The notes: generated by a model from the sequence alone, not told the origin. 64,000 nt of DNA from Sphingobium sp. V4 (GCF_029590555.1 NZ_CP081001.1:2418001-2482000); one strand, 5' to 3'; shown: positions 50,394 to 61,513, numbered from the stretch's first letter. Translations and numbers: made by a program.

Positions 50394-50930
50394 ATGCCGA
50401 CCAGGATGCCATCACGCCAACTCGGTCCCCTCCTCTGCGCCGCGCTGCTGCTCGCCGGCGGAACCGCCGCGCTGCGCGCCGCCCTGCCGCCCATGGGTCC
50501 GCTCCCTGCCGCCATCACCGATCCGGCGATGGCGCGCGCCGACTATGTCGAACAATGCGCCGGCTGCCATGGCGTCGCGGGCAGCGCGGCCCCCGCCCAG
50601 CTGCCTGAACTGCGCGGCCGGGTGGGCTGGTTCCTCTGCACGCCGCAGGCCCGCGCCTATCTCATCCGCCTGCCCAATGTCGCGCACAGCCGGATCAGGG
50701 ATAATCAGCAGCTGGCCGACATGATGAATTATGTCGTCTTTGGCCTGGGCGGGGCGAGCGCACCGTCGGGCGCAGCCCCCTTCACGGCCGAGGAAGTCGC
50801 GCGTGAACGCCGGCAGCCGCTGTCCACCACCGCGCTCAAGGCCGAACGCGCCCGCCACGTCGAAACCGCGATCCGCCACTGCAACGCCCCCACCTCCCTC
50901 CGCCTCCTCTATCCGGGCCAGAAGGGATAG
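50394..50930 (+). CDS. Exported monohaem c-type cytochrome of the aau cluster
   Basis: 178 residues with a signal peptide (SRQLGPLLCAALLLAGGTAALRA). One haem-binding CAGCH in ARADYVEQCAGCHGVAG, and downstream methionines (QLADMMNYVVFGLGG) as candidate axial ligand. Unusual for the small class is a C-terminal part with two further cysteines. It follows aauA, as a small cytochrome c gene does in the Alcaligenes faecalis aau cluster. It is the likely electron acceptor linking the dehydrogenase to respiration. Start is uncertain (50394 or 50406). Confidence 0.82.
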   Translation: MPTRMPSRQLGPLLCAALLLAGGTAALRAALPPMGPLPAAITDPAMARADYVEQCAGCHGVAGSAAPAQLPELRGRVGWFLCTPQARAYLIRLPNVAHSRIRDNQQLADMMNYVVFGLGGASAPSGAAPFTAEEVARERRQPLSTTALKAERARHVETAIRHCNAPTSLRLLYPGQKG

Positions 50931-51047
50931 GGCAGGGATTGGCGGCAGGTTTGGGTTTGAATGGACTGACAGCCTTACGCTTCCGCCTTGCAACGGCAGA
51001 TCATGTCCGCTCCTGCTGGGCTTCCCGACCAATCCGAAGGAAGATTT

Positions 51048-53211
<2,164 letters not shown>

Positions 53212-53261
53212 ACCCCACGCGCGGCGGGCGCATGATCGCCCTCCTTGCAGGAGGGGAAATC

Positions 53262-54020
53262 ATGCGCCTGACGTTCGCACTTGTTCTGACGACATTGGCG
53301 ATCGCCGCCCCGGCCGTCGCCGCCCCATCGCCCGATTATGCCGCCGCGCTGGCGGACCCGAAGCGCCCGGCCGAGGCCAGGGCGCTGGACGACAGCCGCA
53401 GGCCCGCCGAAACGCTCGCCTTCCTGGGGCTGAAGCCCGGCATGAAGGCGGCCGACATCATGACCGGATCGGGCTATTGGGCGGAGATCATGGCCGACGC
53501 CGTCGGGCCGAAGGGCAAGGTGACGGCGTTCGAGCCCAACCAGTTCTACACCCAGCCCGACGAGCAGCTGAAATGGAAGGCGCTGGTCGCCCGCCGACCC
53601 GAAGTGAACTGGGCGCGTTATCCGTTCGAGGCGTTCAGTGCGCCCGCAAACAGCTTCGACTTCACCATCATCAACCTCAGCTACCATGATCTCTACTGGC
53701 AGTCGGACAAATATGGCATCCCGCGCACCGATCCGGCGGCCTTCGTGAAGACGCTCTACGCGGCGACGAAGCCCGGCGGGATCGTCGGGATCATCGACCA
53801 TGTGGGCGGCGCGGGCGACACCCGCGCGGTCGTGGACAAGCTGCACCGCATCGACCCGGCCGTGGTGAAGACCGATTTCGCCGCCGCCGGCTTCGTGCTG
53901 GAGGCGGAAAGCCCCCTGCTCGCCAATCCGGCGGACGATCACATGAAACTGGTGTTCGATCCGGCGGTCCGCGGCAAGACCGACCGCTTCCTGTTCCGCT
54001 TCCGCAAGCCGAAGGGGTAA
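53262..54020 (+). CDS. Exported class I methyltransferase-like protein (COG4798 type)
   Basis: 252 residues. Signal peptide RLTFALVLTTLAIAAPAVAAP precedes a Rossmann-like domain: RRPAETLAFLGLKPGMKAADIMTGSGYWAEIMADAVGPKGKVTAFEPN (SAM-binding glycines and an acidic end of strand beta2) and FTIINLSYHDLYW. It shows fold similarity to predicted methyltransferases exported to the periplasm in proteobacteria; SAM is not usually present there, so function is unclear. GGAGGGG sits at good spacing to this ATG. Confidence 0.75.
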   Translation: MRLTFALVLTTLAIAAPAVAAPSPDYAAALADPKRPAEARALDDSRRPAETLAFLGLKPGMKAADIMTGSGYWAEIMADAVGPKGKVTAFEPNQFYTQPDEQLKWKALVARRPEVNWARYPFEAFSAPANSFDFTIINLSYHDLYWQSDKYGIPRTDPAAFVKTLYAATKPGGIVGIIDHVGGAGDTRAVVDKLHRIDPAVVKTDFAAAGFVLEAESPLLANPADDHMKLVFDPAVRGKTDRFLFRFRKPKG

Positions 54021-54114
54021 GCAACCCGCCTGGCATCGATCCGCTCTTGTACCGGAAGGGACCAGTTTTGCCGTTCGAGCCTTTTTGTTTCATCACCCGT
54101 CCGCTTTTCCGTCA

Positions 54115-54132
54115 CCCCAGCGAAGGCTGGGG
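54115..54132. repeat. REP-like palindrome, left
   Basis: CCCCAGCGAAGGCTGGGG: perfect 7-bp arms with a GAAG loop, preceded by GTCA and followed by TCTCAG. Same family as the palindrome at 54464-54479 in the opposite orientation. Confidence 0.75.
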
Positions 54133-54142
54133 TCTCAGGCGA

Positions 54143-54432
54143 TCAGAGGATGAGATTTGAAATATCCCGCCAATCGGGATTGCTCTCCTCTAGGCGCCGG
54201 ATTTCCATTCGCGCTTCCGCCCCATTAGTGCCTTCTCACGGGCAATGGCGTGTGTGATGTCATCATGGGGTCCTGCCAGAACGAGTAGCGTGAGGCCGTA
54301 TTTTTTGCAGACAGCAGACCCAGTGCCGTTGCGATGCTGTTCGACGCGCGCAGCAAGGCTGGCCGTGACGCCTATATACAGGACGCCTCTCGCCTTGTTC
54401 GTCATAATGTAAGAGTAGCCGCCTTGCGCCAT
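54143..54432 (-). pseudogene. GIY-YIG nuclease gene, frameshifted near the 3' end
   Basis: The open frame 54190-54432 (80 residues) is a UvrC/URI-type GIY-YIG domain: GGYSYIMTNKARGVLYIGVTASLAARVEQHRNG, later AIAREKALMGRKREWK. After EWK it ends quickly (SGA, stop). One base earlier in frame at an AAA run (plus-strand 54202-54204), the downstream sequence reads IRRLEESNPDWRDISNLIL then a stop at 54143, which is the normal tail (family NPDW). A single A was probably lost. Flanked by inverted REP-like palindromes. Confidence 0.8.
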
Positions 54433-54463
54433 TCCCTATCGTTGCGCGCATCCGCCTGAGATG

Positions 54464-54479
54464 CCAGCTTTCGCTGGCA
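54464..54479. repeat. REP-like palindrome, right
   Basis: GCCAGCTTTCGCTGGC with flanks GAGAT and ATGACG. Its reverse complement with flanks aligns to the left element (GTCA, stem, TCTCA). The pair brackets the GIY-YIG gene in inverted orientation. Confidence 0.75.
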
Positions 54480-54598
54480 TGACGAAATAACATGCCGGCC
54501 CTTGCGTTAAGACGCTCGTAAACCCGACCGTCCGCTTTCCACCCCCTTTGTCCGTCCCGATCCGACCGCCCGCTCCCGCTTTGGCCGCAAGGCGCGGG

Positions 54599-55303
54599 AT
54601 GACGCGGCATCGCGTCGCTGCCATCCTGCCGCGCATGAACCTCGACGACCTTGACCGGCATGGCGCGGCGCGCCTGCCCGCGCTGCTCTCCCCCGACCAG
54701 TGCGCCGCGATCATCGCGTTGTGGGACGATCCCTCCGCCTTCCGCAAGGAGGTGGTGATGGCGCGACACGGCTATGGCAGTGGGCGCTATCGCTATTTCG
54801 CCTATCCGCTGCCCGATCCGGTCGCGGCGCTGCGCGAGGCGCTGTGGCCCGCGCTGGCGCGGCACGCCAATCGCTGGGCGGCGATGCTCGGAACGGGCGA
54901 CATCTATCCCGCGCGTCACGCCGATTTCCTCGCCCGCTGCGCGCTGGGCGGGCAGGACAAGCCGACCCCGCTGCTGCTGCGCTATGAAGCGGGCGACTGG
55001 AACGCGCTGCACCAGGATGTCTATGGCCCGCATATCTTCCCGTTGCAGGCGGCGATCCTGCTGTCGCAGCCGGAGCATGACTTCAGCGGCGGCGCCTTCC
55101 TGCTGACCGAACAGCGGCCGCGAATGCAGTCCCGACCCGAAGTCGTGCCGCTGGCCCGGGGCGACGCCGTGATCTTCCCGGTGCGCGACCGGCCGGTCAT
55201 GGGCGCGCGCGGCGTCCATCGCGTGCAGATGCGCCATGGCGTCAGCCGCCTGCTGTCCGGCACGCGCTACACGCTGGGGATCATCTTTCACGACGCCGCC
55301 TGA
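54599..55303 (+). CDS. 2-oxoglutarate/Fe(II) oxygenase family protein
   Basis: 234 residues, double-stranded beta-helix. VVMARHGYGSGRYRYFAYPLPDPV and KPTPLLLRYEAGDWNALHQDVYGPHIFPLQ, with the HxD pair (His and Asp in ALHQD), the distal His in ARGVHRVQM and the Arg in GTRYTLGIIFHDA that binds oxoglutarate. Bacterial members resemble prolyl/HIF-type and Ofd/AlkB-like proteins but the substrate is unknown. The start at 54599 has AAGG six bases upstream; 54635 (MNLDDL) is also possible. Confidence 0.8.
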   Translation: MTRHRVAAILPRMNLDDLDRHGAARLPALLSPDQCAAIIALWDDPSAFRKEVVMARHGYGSGRYRYFAYPLPDPVAALREALWPALARHANRWAAMLGTGDIYPARHADFLARCALGGQDKPTPLLLRYEAGDWNALHQDVYGPHIFPLQAAILLSQPEHDFSGGAFLLTEQRPRMQSRPEVVPLARGDAVIFPVRDRPVMGARGVHRVQMRHGVSRLLSGTRYTLGIIFHDAA

Positions 55304-55364
55304 CGTCCCACCCGTTCCGGTCCAGCCAGCCCCGGTTCAGCCACCCCATTACATTTTGCGACAA

Positions 55365-55379
55365 ATTTGTCCGGCAAAT
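55365..55379. promoter_or_regulatory. Palindrome in the second TonB receptor promoter
   Basis: ATTTGTCCGGCAAAT, with ATTTG/CAAAT arms around a 5-base centre, about 70 bp before the start codon. Candidate operator; not the same as the GntR sites of the arabinose locus. Confidence 0.4.
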
Positions 55380-55446
55380 GCCAGAATCCTGCGACAAGTG
55401 GCGGCTATGCAAATAGGGGTAACAAATCTGTCCCTGGGGGGTTTTC

Positions 55447-58263
55447 GTGCGCCGTTCCGTATCCGTCTTTCTGCTGCCCTTGATGCTGGGCGTAGCGCCC
55501 GGCGCGCTGATGGCCCAGCCGCAGCAGCAACAGCCCAGGGGCGCTGCGCAGGAGGCGAGCGACGAGGGCGAGGAGATCATCGTCACCGGCCAGCCGCAGC
55601 GCGGCGCGGTGATGGGAGAGATCGAGCCGGAACAGCAACTGTCCCCCGCCGACGTGCGCGCGCTGGGCGTCACGTCGATCAACGACCTCATCACCGAATT
55701 GTCGCCCCAGACCAACGGCACCCCGGTCGTGCTGCTGAACGGCAAGCGCATCTCCAGCTTCGCCGAAATTCGCGACCTGCCGACCGAAGCGGTAGCGCGG
55801 GTCGACATATTGCCCGAGCAGGTGGCGCTGAGCTATGGCTATGCGCCGACGCAGAAAGTGGTGAACATCGTCCTGCGCCAGCGTTTCCGTGCCGAGACAG
55901 GCGAGATGGAGTTGGGCACGACCACCGAGGGCGGGCGCGAGAATGGCGAGTGGGAAGCGGGCATCCTGCGCATTCGCGGCGACAACCGCTTCACCCTGAA
56001 CCTGGAATATAGCCGCGCCGCCCGCCTGCTGGAAAGCGAGCGCGACATCACCACCACCCCGGCCAATCGCCCCTATGCGCTGGCGGGCAATATCGGCTCG
56101 ACCACGCTGGGGGCGGAGATCGACCCGGCCCTGTCGGCGCTGGCCGGCCAGACCGTGACGGTGGCCGCCGTGCCGGCGATCGCGGCTGGCGGCGCACCGA
56201 CGCTGGGCGATTTCGTCGCCGGCGCCAATGCGGCGGCCGTGACCGATCTCACCCGCTATCGCACGCTCAGCCCCGCGACCGAGAATTTCTCCGTCAATGC
56301 CACGCTCGCCCGCGCGCTGGGCGGCGTGTCGGCGACACTCAACGGGCGGCTGGAACTGTCGGAAAATGACTCGCTCCAGGGGCTGTCGACGGCGGCCCTG
56401 GGTCTCGATGCCGGCGGCCCCTTCTCCCCCTTCGGCCAGGACGTCACCCTCTATCGCTATCTGGCGCAGGCCGGCGCGCTGGGGCAGCAGATCCGCGGCA
56501 CCACCGGCCATGTCGGCCTGACGCTGAACGGGCAGATCGGCCGCAAATGGCAATGGTCCTTCACCGGCAATGGCGACCTGTCGATCACGCGGACGCGCAC
56601 GGATCGCGGCGTTGCGACCGACGCGATCCAGGCGGCGCTCGACGCGGGCGATCCAAACGTCAATCCCTATGGCGACTTCGCGTCCGGCCTGCTGTCGACC
56701 CGCCTGACCGACACGGCGCGCGCCAAAAGCCAGGCGGTGAGCGCCGACCTGCTGGTGAGCGGCGCGCTGCTGCGCCTGCCCGCCGGCGACGTCATGACCT
56801 CGATCCGGCTGGGCGGATCGGCCAACGGCTTTGAAAGCCGCTCGATCCGCTCGGGGGTCGAACGGCCCACTGACTATAGCCGCCAGATCGGCAGCGGGCA
56901 GATCAGCATCGACCTGCCGCTTACCAGCCGGTCCAGGGGCGTGCTGGGCGGCGTCGGCGACATCGGCGTCAACCTGAATCTCGCGGCGCAGCAATTGTCC
57001 GACTTCGGCACCCTCTCGACACTCGGCTATGGCCTGCGCTGGCAGCCGGTGAAGGCGGTGCAGATCCTCGCCTCCGCCAATCAGGACCGGGCCGCGCCCA
57101 CCGGCGCGCAGATCACCGATCCGCTGATTTCCACGCCCAACGTTTCGGTCTTCGACTATGCGACCGGGCAGAGCGTGTTCGTGACGCAATTGTCGGGCGG
57201 CAACGCCTCGCTGCGCGAAAGCGTGCGCGACCAGTTCCGCCTGAGCGCCACCGTCAAGCCGTTCGAAAAGCCGAACCTGACCCTGACCGCCACCTATCTC
57301 AACAGCCGCACTAGCAATCCGATCGCCGCCTTCCCGACGCCGACGCCCGACATCGAAGACGCCTTCCCGCAGCGCTTCCTGCGCGACGCCGACGGCAATC
57401 TGGTGCAGGTCGATGCGCGGCCGATCAATTTCCTCCGGTCGCGCAGCGAGCAACTGCGCTGGGGCTTCGACCTGTCCATCCCGCTCAAGTCGCGTATCCA
57501 GAAGCTGATGGAGGCATGGCGCGCTTCGGGCGGCAAGCCCGAGGATCGGCCGCCCGAATTACAGGCGCTGTTCGGCAATCGCCAGCCGCGCCCCGGCGGG
57601 CAGGACGGCGCCCCCCCGCCGGGCGAGGGCGGCGACCGACCGCGCGGCGAAGGCAATAATGCCGGACCGGGCGGACAGGGACGGCCGGGCGGCGGCTTCG
57701 GCGGTCCCGGCGGCTTTGGCGGCGGACGGGGACAGGGCGGTGGCGGTGGCCGCCTCAGCTTCAGCCTCTATCACACCTGGCATCTGGAAGAGAGCATCCT
57801 GATCGCGCCGGGCGTGCCCGAACTCGACCTGCTGAACGGCGACGCCACCGGATCGTCGGGCGGCCAGCCGCGGCATGAGGTCAAGGCGCGGATCGGCTAT
57901 ATGAACAATGGCATCGGCGCGCGGCTGGGCATCGACTGGGAAAGCGGCACCCATGTCGATGGCGCGCTTGGCGGCGCATCGCGCCTCGAATTCGGCAGCC
58001 TCGCGACCGCGAACCTGCGCCTCTTCGCCAATCTGGGGCAGATGCCGCAACTGACGAAGGACATGCCCTTCCTGCGCGGCGCGCGCGTGTCGATCGGCAT
58101 CGACAATATCTTCAACCAGCGGCGTGAGGTGCGCGACGCGACCGGGGCGACGCCGCTGCGCTACCAGCAGGATTATCTCGACCCGCTGGGCCGCACCGTC
58201 TCGATCAGCTTCCGCAAGCTGTTCTTCCCCAATTTCGGGGCGGGCAACCGGCCGCCTGGTTAA
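55447..58263 (+). CDS. TonB-dependent receptor with Gly-rich insert
   Basis: 938 residues from a GTG start behind a GGGGGG stretch. Signal peptide to about ALMAQ, then a Gln-rich linker and TonB box IIVTGQ. The plug includes INDLITELSPQTNGTPVVLLNGKRISSFAEIRDLPTEAVARVDILPEQVALSYGYAPTQKVVNIVLRQRF. The barrel ends VSISFRKLFF. Residues about 711-768 form a low-complexity Gly/Pro/Arg/Gln-rich insert near a barrel loop. No ligand gene is adjacent. Confidence 0.88.
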   Translation: MRRSVSVFLLPLMLGVAPGALMAQPQQQQPRGAAQEASDEGEEIIVTGQPQRGAVMGEIEPEQQLSPADVRALGVTSINDLITELSPQTNGTPVVLLNGKRISSFAEIRDLPTEAVARVDILPEQVALSYGYAPTQKVVNIVLRQRFRAETGEMELGTTTEGGRENGEWEAGILRIRGDNRFTLNLEYSRAARLLESERDITTTPANRPYALAGNIGSTTLGAEIDPALSALAGQTVTVAAVPAIAAGGAPTLGDFVAGANAAAVTDLTRYRTLSPATENFSVNATLARALGGVSATLNGRLELSENDSLQGLSTAALGLDAGGPFSPFGQDVTLYRYLAQAGALGQQIRGTTGHVGLTLNGQIGRKWQWSFTGNGDLSITRTRTDRGVATDAIQAALDAGDPNVNPYGDFASGLLSTRLTDTARAKSQAVSADLLVSGALLRLPAGDVMTSIRLGGSANGFESRSIRSGVERPTDYSRQIGSGQISIDLPLTSRSRGVLGGVGDIGVNLNLAAQQLSDFGTLSTLGYGLRWQPVKAVQILASANQDRAAPTGAQITDPLISTPNVSVFDYATGQSVFVTQLSGGNASLRESVRDQFRLSATVKPFEKPNLTLTATYLNSRTSNPIAAFPTPTPDIEDAFPQRFLRDADGNLVQVDARPINFLRSRSEQLRWGFDLSIPLKSRIQKLMEAWRASGGKPEDRPPELQALFGNRQPRPGGQDGAPPPGEGGDRPRGEGNNAGPGGQGRPGGGFGGPGGFGGGRGQGGGGGRLSFSLYHTWHLEESILIAPGVPELDLLNGDATGSSGGQPRHEVKARIGYMNNGIGARLGIDWESGTHVDGALGGASRLEFGSLATANLRLFANLGQMPQLTKDMPFLRGARVSIGIDNIFNQRREVRDATGATPLRYQQDYLDPLGRTVSISFRKLFFPNFGAGNRPPG

Positions 58264-58340
58264 ATCCCCGTTAGGGACGCCTAAAGCCCGTCCTTCCCCA
58301 GCCGTTATGGTCAGTCGTAACGCCGCTTTGGAGACGGACG

Positions 58341-58760
58341 ATGAAACCCATCAGGCTTGTGGTCGTCGATGATTCGCTGACCATCCGCGCCATGATCGAA
58401 ACGCTGCTGGAAAAGGACCGCCGCGTCGAAGTGGTCGGCATCGCCGGCAATGGCGAGGAAGCGATCGAGATGATCCGGCGCGAAAAGCCCGATGTCGTCA
58501 CGCTCGACATCGCCATGCCGGGGCGCGACGGCATGGCGGTGCTGGACGAGATCATGGACATGGACCCATGCCCCGTCATCATGCTGTCCAGCCTGCTGCG
58601 CGACGGCGCGCCGATCGTCGCCGAAGCGCTCGACCGGGGCGCCGCCGCCTGTTTCAACAAGGCGATGATCGTGCGCGAGGCCAAGCGCTTCCTGAGCCTG
58701 ATCCGCACCGTCGGACGCGGCCTTGCGATCGTGGAGGAACCGGTCGCGATCGCCGCCTGA
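58341..58760 (+). CDS. Receiver-only response regulator (CheY/CheB-type)
   Basis: 139 residues, receiver domain only: LVVVDDSLTIRAMIETLLEKD, phospho-acceptor Asp in VVTLDIAMPGRDGMAVLDEIM and the Lys in ACFNKAMI. The TLDIAMPGRDGMAVLDEIMDMDPCPVIMLSSL stretch closely resembles the receiver of the CheB methylesterase, without its catalytic domain. No kinase or chemotaxis genes are adjacent. Acts as a phospho-relay or chemotaxis-type signal. Confidence 0.9.
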   Translation: MKPIRLVVVDDSLTIRAMIETLLEKDRRVEVVGIAGNGEEAIEMIRREKPDVVTLDIAMPGRDGMAVLDEIMDMDPCPVIMLSSLLRDGAPIVAEALDRGAAACFNKAMIVREAKRFLSLIRTVGRGLAIVEEPVAIAA

Positions 58761-58807
58761 CGCGGCGACCGGCGGGTTCGATACAGATGAGCAGCGGTGA
58801 CGGGGGA

Positions 58808-59341
58808 TTATTTCCCCTTCATCGCCTCCACCGCCGCCAGCGTGCTCTTCACATGGCCGGCATAGTTCATCTCGCTATGGACGAAGGCGATACGCCCCGA
58901 TGGCGCGATGACATAGGAAGTGCGGTCGGTCATGCCCGGCCGCATCTTGAGCGCCACGTCATAGCCCGACACGATGCCCGGCCCGGCCGATGCGACCGCG
59001 AACTTGCCCGCACATTCCTTGGTCGAGAAAGCGACCAGATCGTCGACCGGGTCGGCGGACATGCCGATGACGGTGGCGCCCGCCGCCTTGAACTTCTCGA
59101 TATTCTCGGCAAATTCGCGCGCTTCGGCCGAACAGCCCGGCGTGAAGGCCTTGGGGAAGAAATAGAGCACCACCGGCCCGCGCTTCAGCTGGTGCGACAG
59201 GGTCAGGGTGAAGGTCTTGCCCGCCTGCGCGCCGCGCGTGGTGAAGTCGGGCGCCTTGGCGCCCACGGCGAGCGCGGCCATGGCGGCGCCGGGCAGGAGG
59301 ACGGTGGCAGCGGCAGCGAGGAGGATAGACAGGCGCTTCAT
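58808..59341 (-). CDS. Exported peroxiredoxin, BCP/PrxQ-like
   Basis: 177 residues with a signal peptide ([20 protein letters not shown]). Thioredoxin fold: [17 protein letters not shown], then [49 protein letters not shown] with peroxidatic Cys in FTPGCS; a second Cys (TKECAGKF) further on may resolve. Periplasmic peroxide reductase. The PrxQ partner Cys five residues after the first is absent, so the resolving Cys is distal. Confidence 0.88.
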   Translation of the reverse strand: MKRLSILLAAAATVLLPGAAMAALAVGAKAPDFTTRGAQAGKTFTLTLSHQLKRGPVVLYFFPKAFTPGCSAEAREFAENIEKFKAAGATVIGMSADPVDDLVAFSTKECAGKFAVASAGPGIVSGYDVALKMRPGMTDRTSYVIAPSGRIAFVHSEMNYAGHVKSTLAAVEAMKGK

Positions 59342-59371
59342 CAGGATGCTCCAATAATCATGCGGCCAAAA

Positions 59372-59761
59372 TCAGACAGAAGGCGGGGGCTGTTCCCACA
59401 ATTCGATCGCATTGCCCTCCGGATCGTGAATGCGGGCAAAACGGCCGACCTGCGGATCGTCCCATTCCGGCCTGGTGATGATCTCAACGTTGGCGGCGCG
59501 CAAGTCCTCCAGCAGCCCGTCAAGGTCCGACACGCGAAAATTGAGCATGAATGCCTTGTCGGCCGCGAAATAATCGCTGTCGGCCTTGAACGGGGCGAAC
59601 ACCATCGGCCCGCCCTGCGGCTGCCAGATCCACTCATTGGGCGTGTCGCCGGGATCGACCACGCAGCCGCCGCCGACATTCAGATGCGTGCGATACCAGG
59701 CGGCCAGCGCCTCGGGATCGCGCGAGCGGAAGAACAGGCCGCCCATTCCCAGCACCGGCAT
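59372..59761 (-). CDS. VOC-superfamily (glyoxalase-like) protein
   Basis: 129 residues, two beta-alpha-beta-beta-beta modules: MGGLFFRSRDPEALAAWYRTHLNVGGG and FMLNFRVSDLDGLLEDLRAANVEIITRPEWDDPQVGRFARIHDPEGNAIELWEQP. The DPEGNxIELWE end carries the metal Glu. Substrate unknown. Downstream of, and in the same direction as, the start of the peroxiredoxin gene; possibly co-transcribed with it. Confidence 0.88.
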   Translation of the reverse strand: MPVLGMGGLFFRSRDPEALAAWYRTHLNVGGGCVVDPGDTPNEWIWQPQGGPMVFAPFKADSDYFAADKAFMLNFRVSDLDGLLEDLRAANVEIITRPEWDDPQVGRFARIHDPEGNAIELWEQPPPSV

Positions 59762-59860
59762 GGCATCGACTCCCCTTGGCTATGCCCCGCTGCACTAGCA
59801 TGGCGGCCACGCCAAGTCATGCGGCGGGAACCGCAAGGCGCCCGGCTGGGTTTTCGCTCC

Positions 59861-60373
59861 ATGCGAAAGATCGTCCCGCTCCTGCCGCTGCTCCTGCCCC
59901 TGTTGGCAGCGACCGCCTGCAACCGACAGGATGATCGGCAGGACCAGCAGCCCGGCGTCGTCGCGAACATCCTCGACCAGACTATGCCCGAAGTGGAGGA
60001 CGGGCCGACGCCCGCCAACGCCATCACGCCGGTCGAACCGCCACCGGCGATCGACACGCCACCGCCGCCCGCCGCGCCCGGCGGCCTCATTCCCGTCGCC
60101 TTGCAGGGCAGCTGGACCGGCATCGACGAACGCTGCGGCGACCGCACCGCCGACCTTGAGCTGACCGTCGCGCCTGACCAGCTGGTCTTCCATGAAAGCG
60201 TCGGCACGGTGAAGGCGGTGCGGACGGGCGAGGATCGCCGGGTCGCGGTGGATGCGGCCTTTACCGGCGAGGGACAGAGCTGGACGCGGACGCTCCTGAT
60301 GCGGCCCTCGGCCGACGGCCGGACGCTGACGATCATGAACGACGGCACGGCAGTGGTGCGCAAGCGCTGCTGA
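59861..60373 (+). CDS. Hypothetical lipoprotein
   Basis: 170 residues with a lipobox (LAATAC, Cys20). Proline/acid-rich stretch (about residues 40-75; PTPANAITPVEPPPAIDTPPPPAAPG), then a compact beta-rich domain (LQGSWTGIDERCGDRTADLELTVAPDQLVFHESVGTVKAVRTGEDRRVAVDAAFTGEGQSW) with an apparent disulfide pair. No known family recognised. Confidence 0.65.
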   Translation: MRKIVPLLPLLLPLLAATACNRQDDRQDQQPGVVANILDQTMPEVEDGPTPANAITPVEPPPAIDTPPPPAAPGGLIPVALQGSWTGIDERCGDRTADLELTVAPDQLVFHESVGTVKAVRTGEDRRVAVDAAFTGEGQSWTRTLLMRPSADGRTLTIMNDGTAVVRKRC

Positions 60374-60442
60374 TCCGGTCCGCTCGGCCAGGAAAGCCGC
60401 TTGCCGCTTTCCCCCGATCCAACTCCCCGCTACAGCCGCGCG

Positions 60443-61513
60443 ATGATCGGCCGCCTGACCCTGAGCGATTTCCGCAACCATGCGGATGCGCTGATCCTGC
60501 CCGATCATGCCTTCATCCTGCTGACCGGCGACAATGGCGCGGGCAAGACCAACATATTGGAAGCGGTGTCGATGCTGGCGCCGGGGCGTGGCCTGCGCGG
60601 CGCGCCGCTCCGCGCCATGGCGCGGCAGGACGGCGGCGGCGGCTTCGGTGTCGCGGCCGAGGTCGACGGGGTGGTGCTGGGCACCGGAGTCGCCCCCGCC
60701 AGTCCCGACCGGCGGCAGGTGCGGATCGGTGGCGTCGCCGCCTCCGCCAATGCGCTGGCCGATCATCTCTCGATCGTCTGGCTCACCCCGGCGATGGACC
60801 GGCTGTTCCTCGACAGTCCGGGCGGGCGGCGGCGCTTCCTCGACCGGCTGACGCTGGCGCTGCATCCGGGCCATGCCGCGCACAGCGCGCGCTATGATGC
60901 GGCGATGCGAGCGCGCAACCGGCTGCTGACCGACGTGCGCCGCGCCGATCCGGTCTGGCTGACCGCACTGGAAGCGCAGATGGACGAGCATGGTGCGGCG
61001 CTTGGCCACGCGCGCGCCGACCTGGTGGCGCGGCTCAACCATGTGCTGGCCGACCAGCCCGACGAACCCTTCGCCCGACCGCTGATCGCGATCGAGGGCG
61101 ACGAGGCGGGCGACGAGCCGCTCGCCCCCCGGCTGGCGCGCGAACGGCGGCGCGATGCGGCGGCGGGGCGCACCCTGTCCGGCCCGCATCGGCATGACCT
61201 CCACGTCACCCATGTCGCCAAGGGGCAGGCGGCCGCCCTCTGTTCGACCGGGGAGCAGAAGGCGCTGCTGCTCTCGATCCTGCTCGCCCATGCCGCCCTG
61301 GTCGCCGCCGACCGGGGACAGCCGCCAGTCCTGCTGCTCGACGAAGTGGCGGCGCATCTCGACCCGTCGCGACGGGCCGCGCTGTTCGACCGTCTGGCCG
61401 CGACCGGGGGACAGGTGTGGATGACGGGGACCGAATCCAGCCTTTTCAGCGATTTGACATCGGCCACCCGCCTCACCGTAACCGCCGGACACGTCTTTCG
61501 TTCCGCAACATAA
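60443..61513 (+). CDS. recF: DNA recombination/repair ATPase RecF
   Basis: 356 residues, full length. Walker [16 protein letters not shown], the RecF tell-tale FRNHA near the N-terminus, [12 protein letters not shown], the signature motif [16 protein letters not shown] and Walker [15 protein letters not shown]. Loads RecA onto gapped single strands with RecO and RecR. dnaA and dnaN are not in the neighbourhood, as is usual when recF has moved in alphaproteobacteria. Confidence 0.96.
   Translation: MIGRLTLSDFRNHADALILPDHAFILLTGDNGAGKTNILEAVSMLAPGRGLRGAPLRAMARQDGGGGFGVAAEVDGVVLGTGVAPASPDRRQVRIGGVAASANALADHLSIVWLTPAMDRLFLDSPGGRRRFLDRLTLALHPGHAAHSARYDAAMRARNRLLTDVRRADPVWLTALEAQMDEHGAALGHARADLVARLNHVLADQPDEPFARPLIAIEGDEAGDEPLAPRLARERRRDAAAGRTLSGPHRHDLHVTHVAKGQAAALCSTGEQKALLLSILLAHAALVAADRGQPPVLLLDEVAAHLDPSRRAALFDRLAATGGQVWMTGTESSLFSDLTSATRLTVTAGHVFRSAT

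Noticed and set aside
54440..54600. Mobile-element insertion with terminal inverted repeats
   Set aside because: Palindromes flank a nuclease gene but no transposase, target-site duplication or longer inverted ends are visible. Kept as REP-like repeats.
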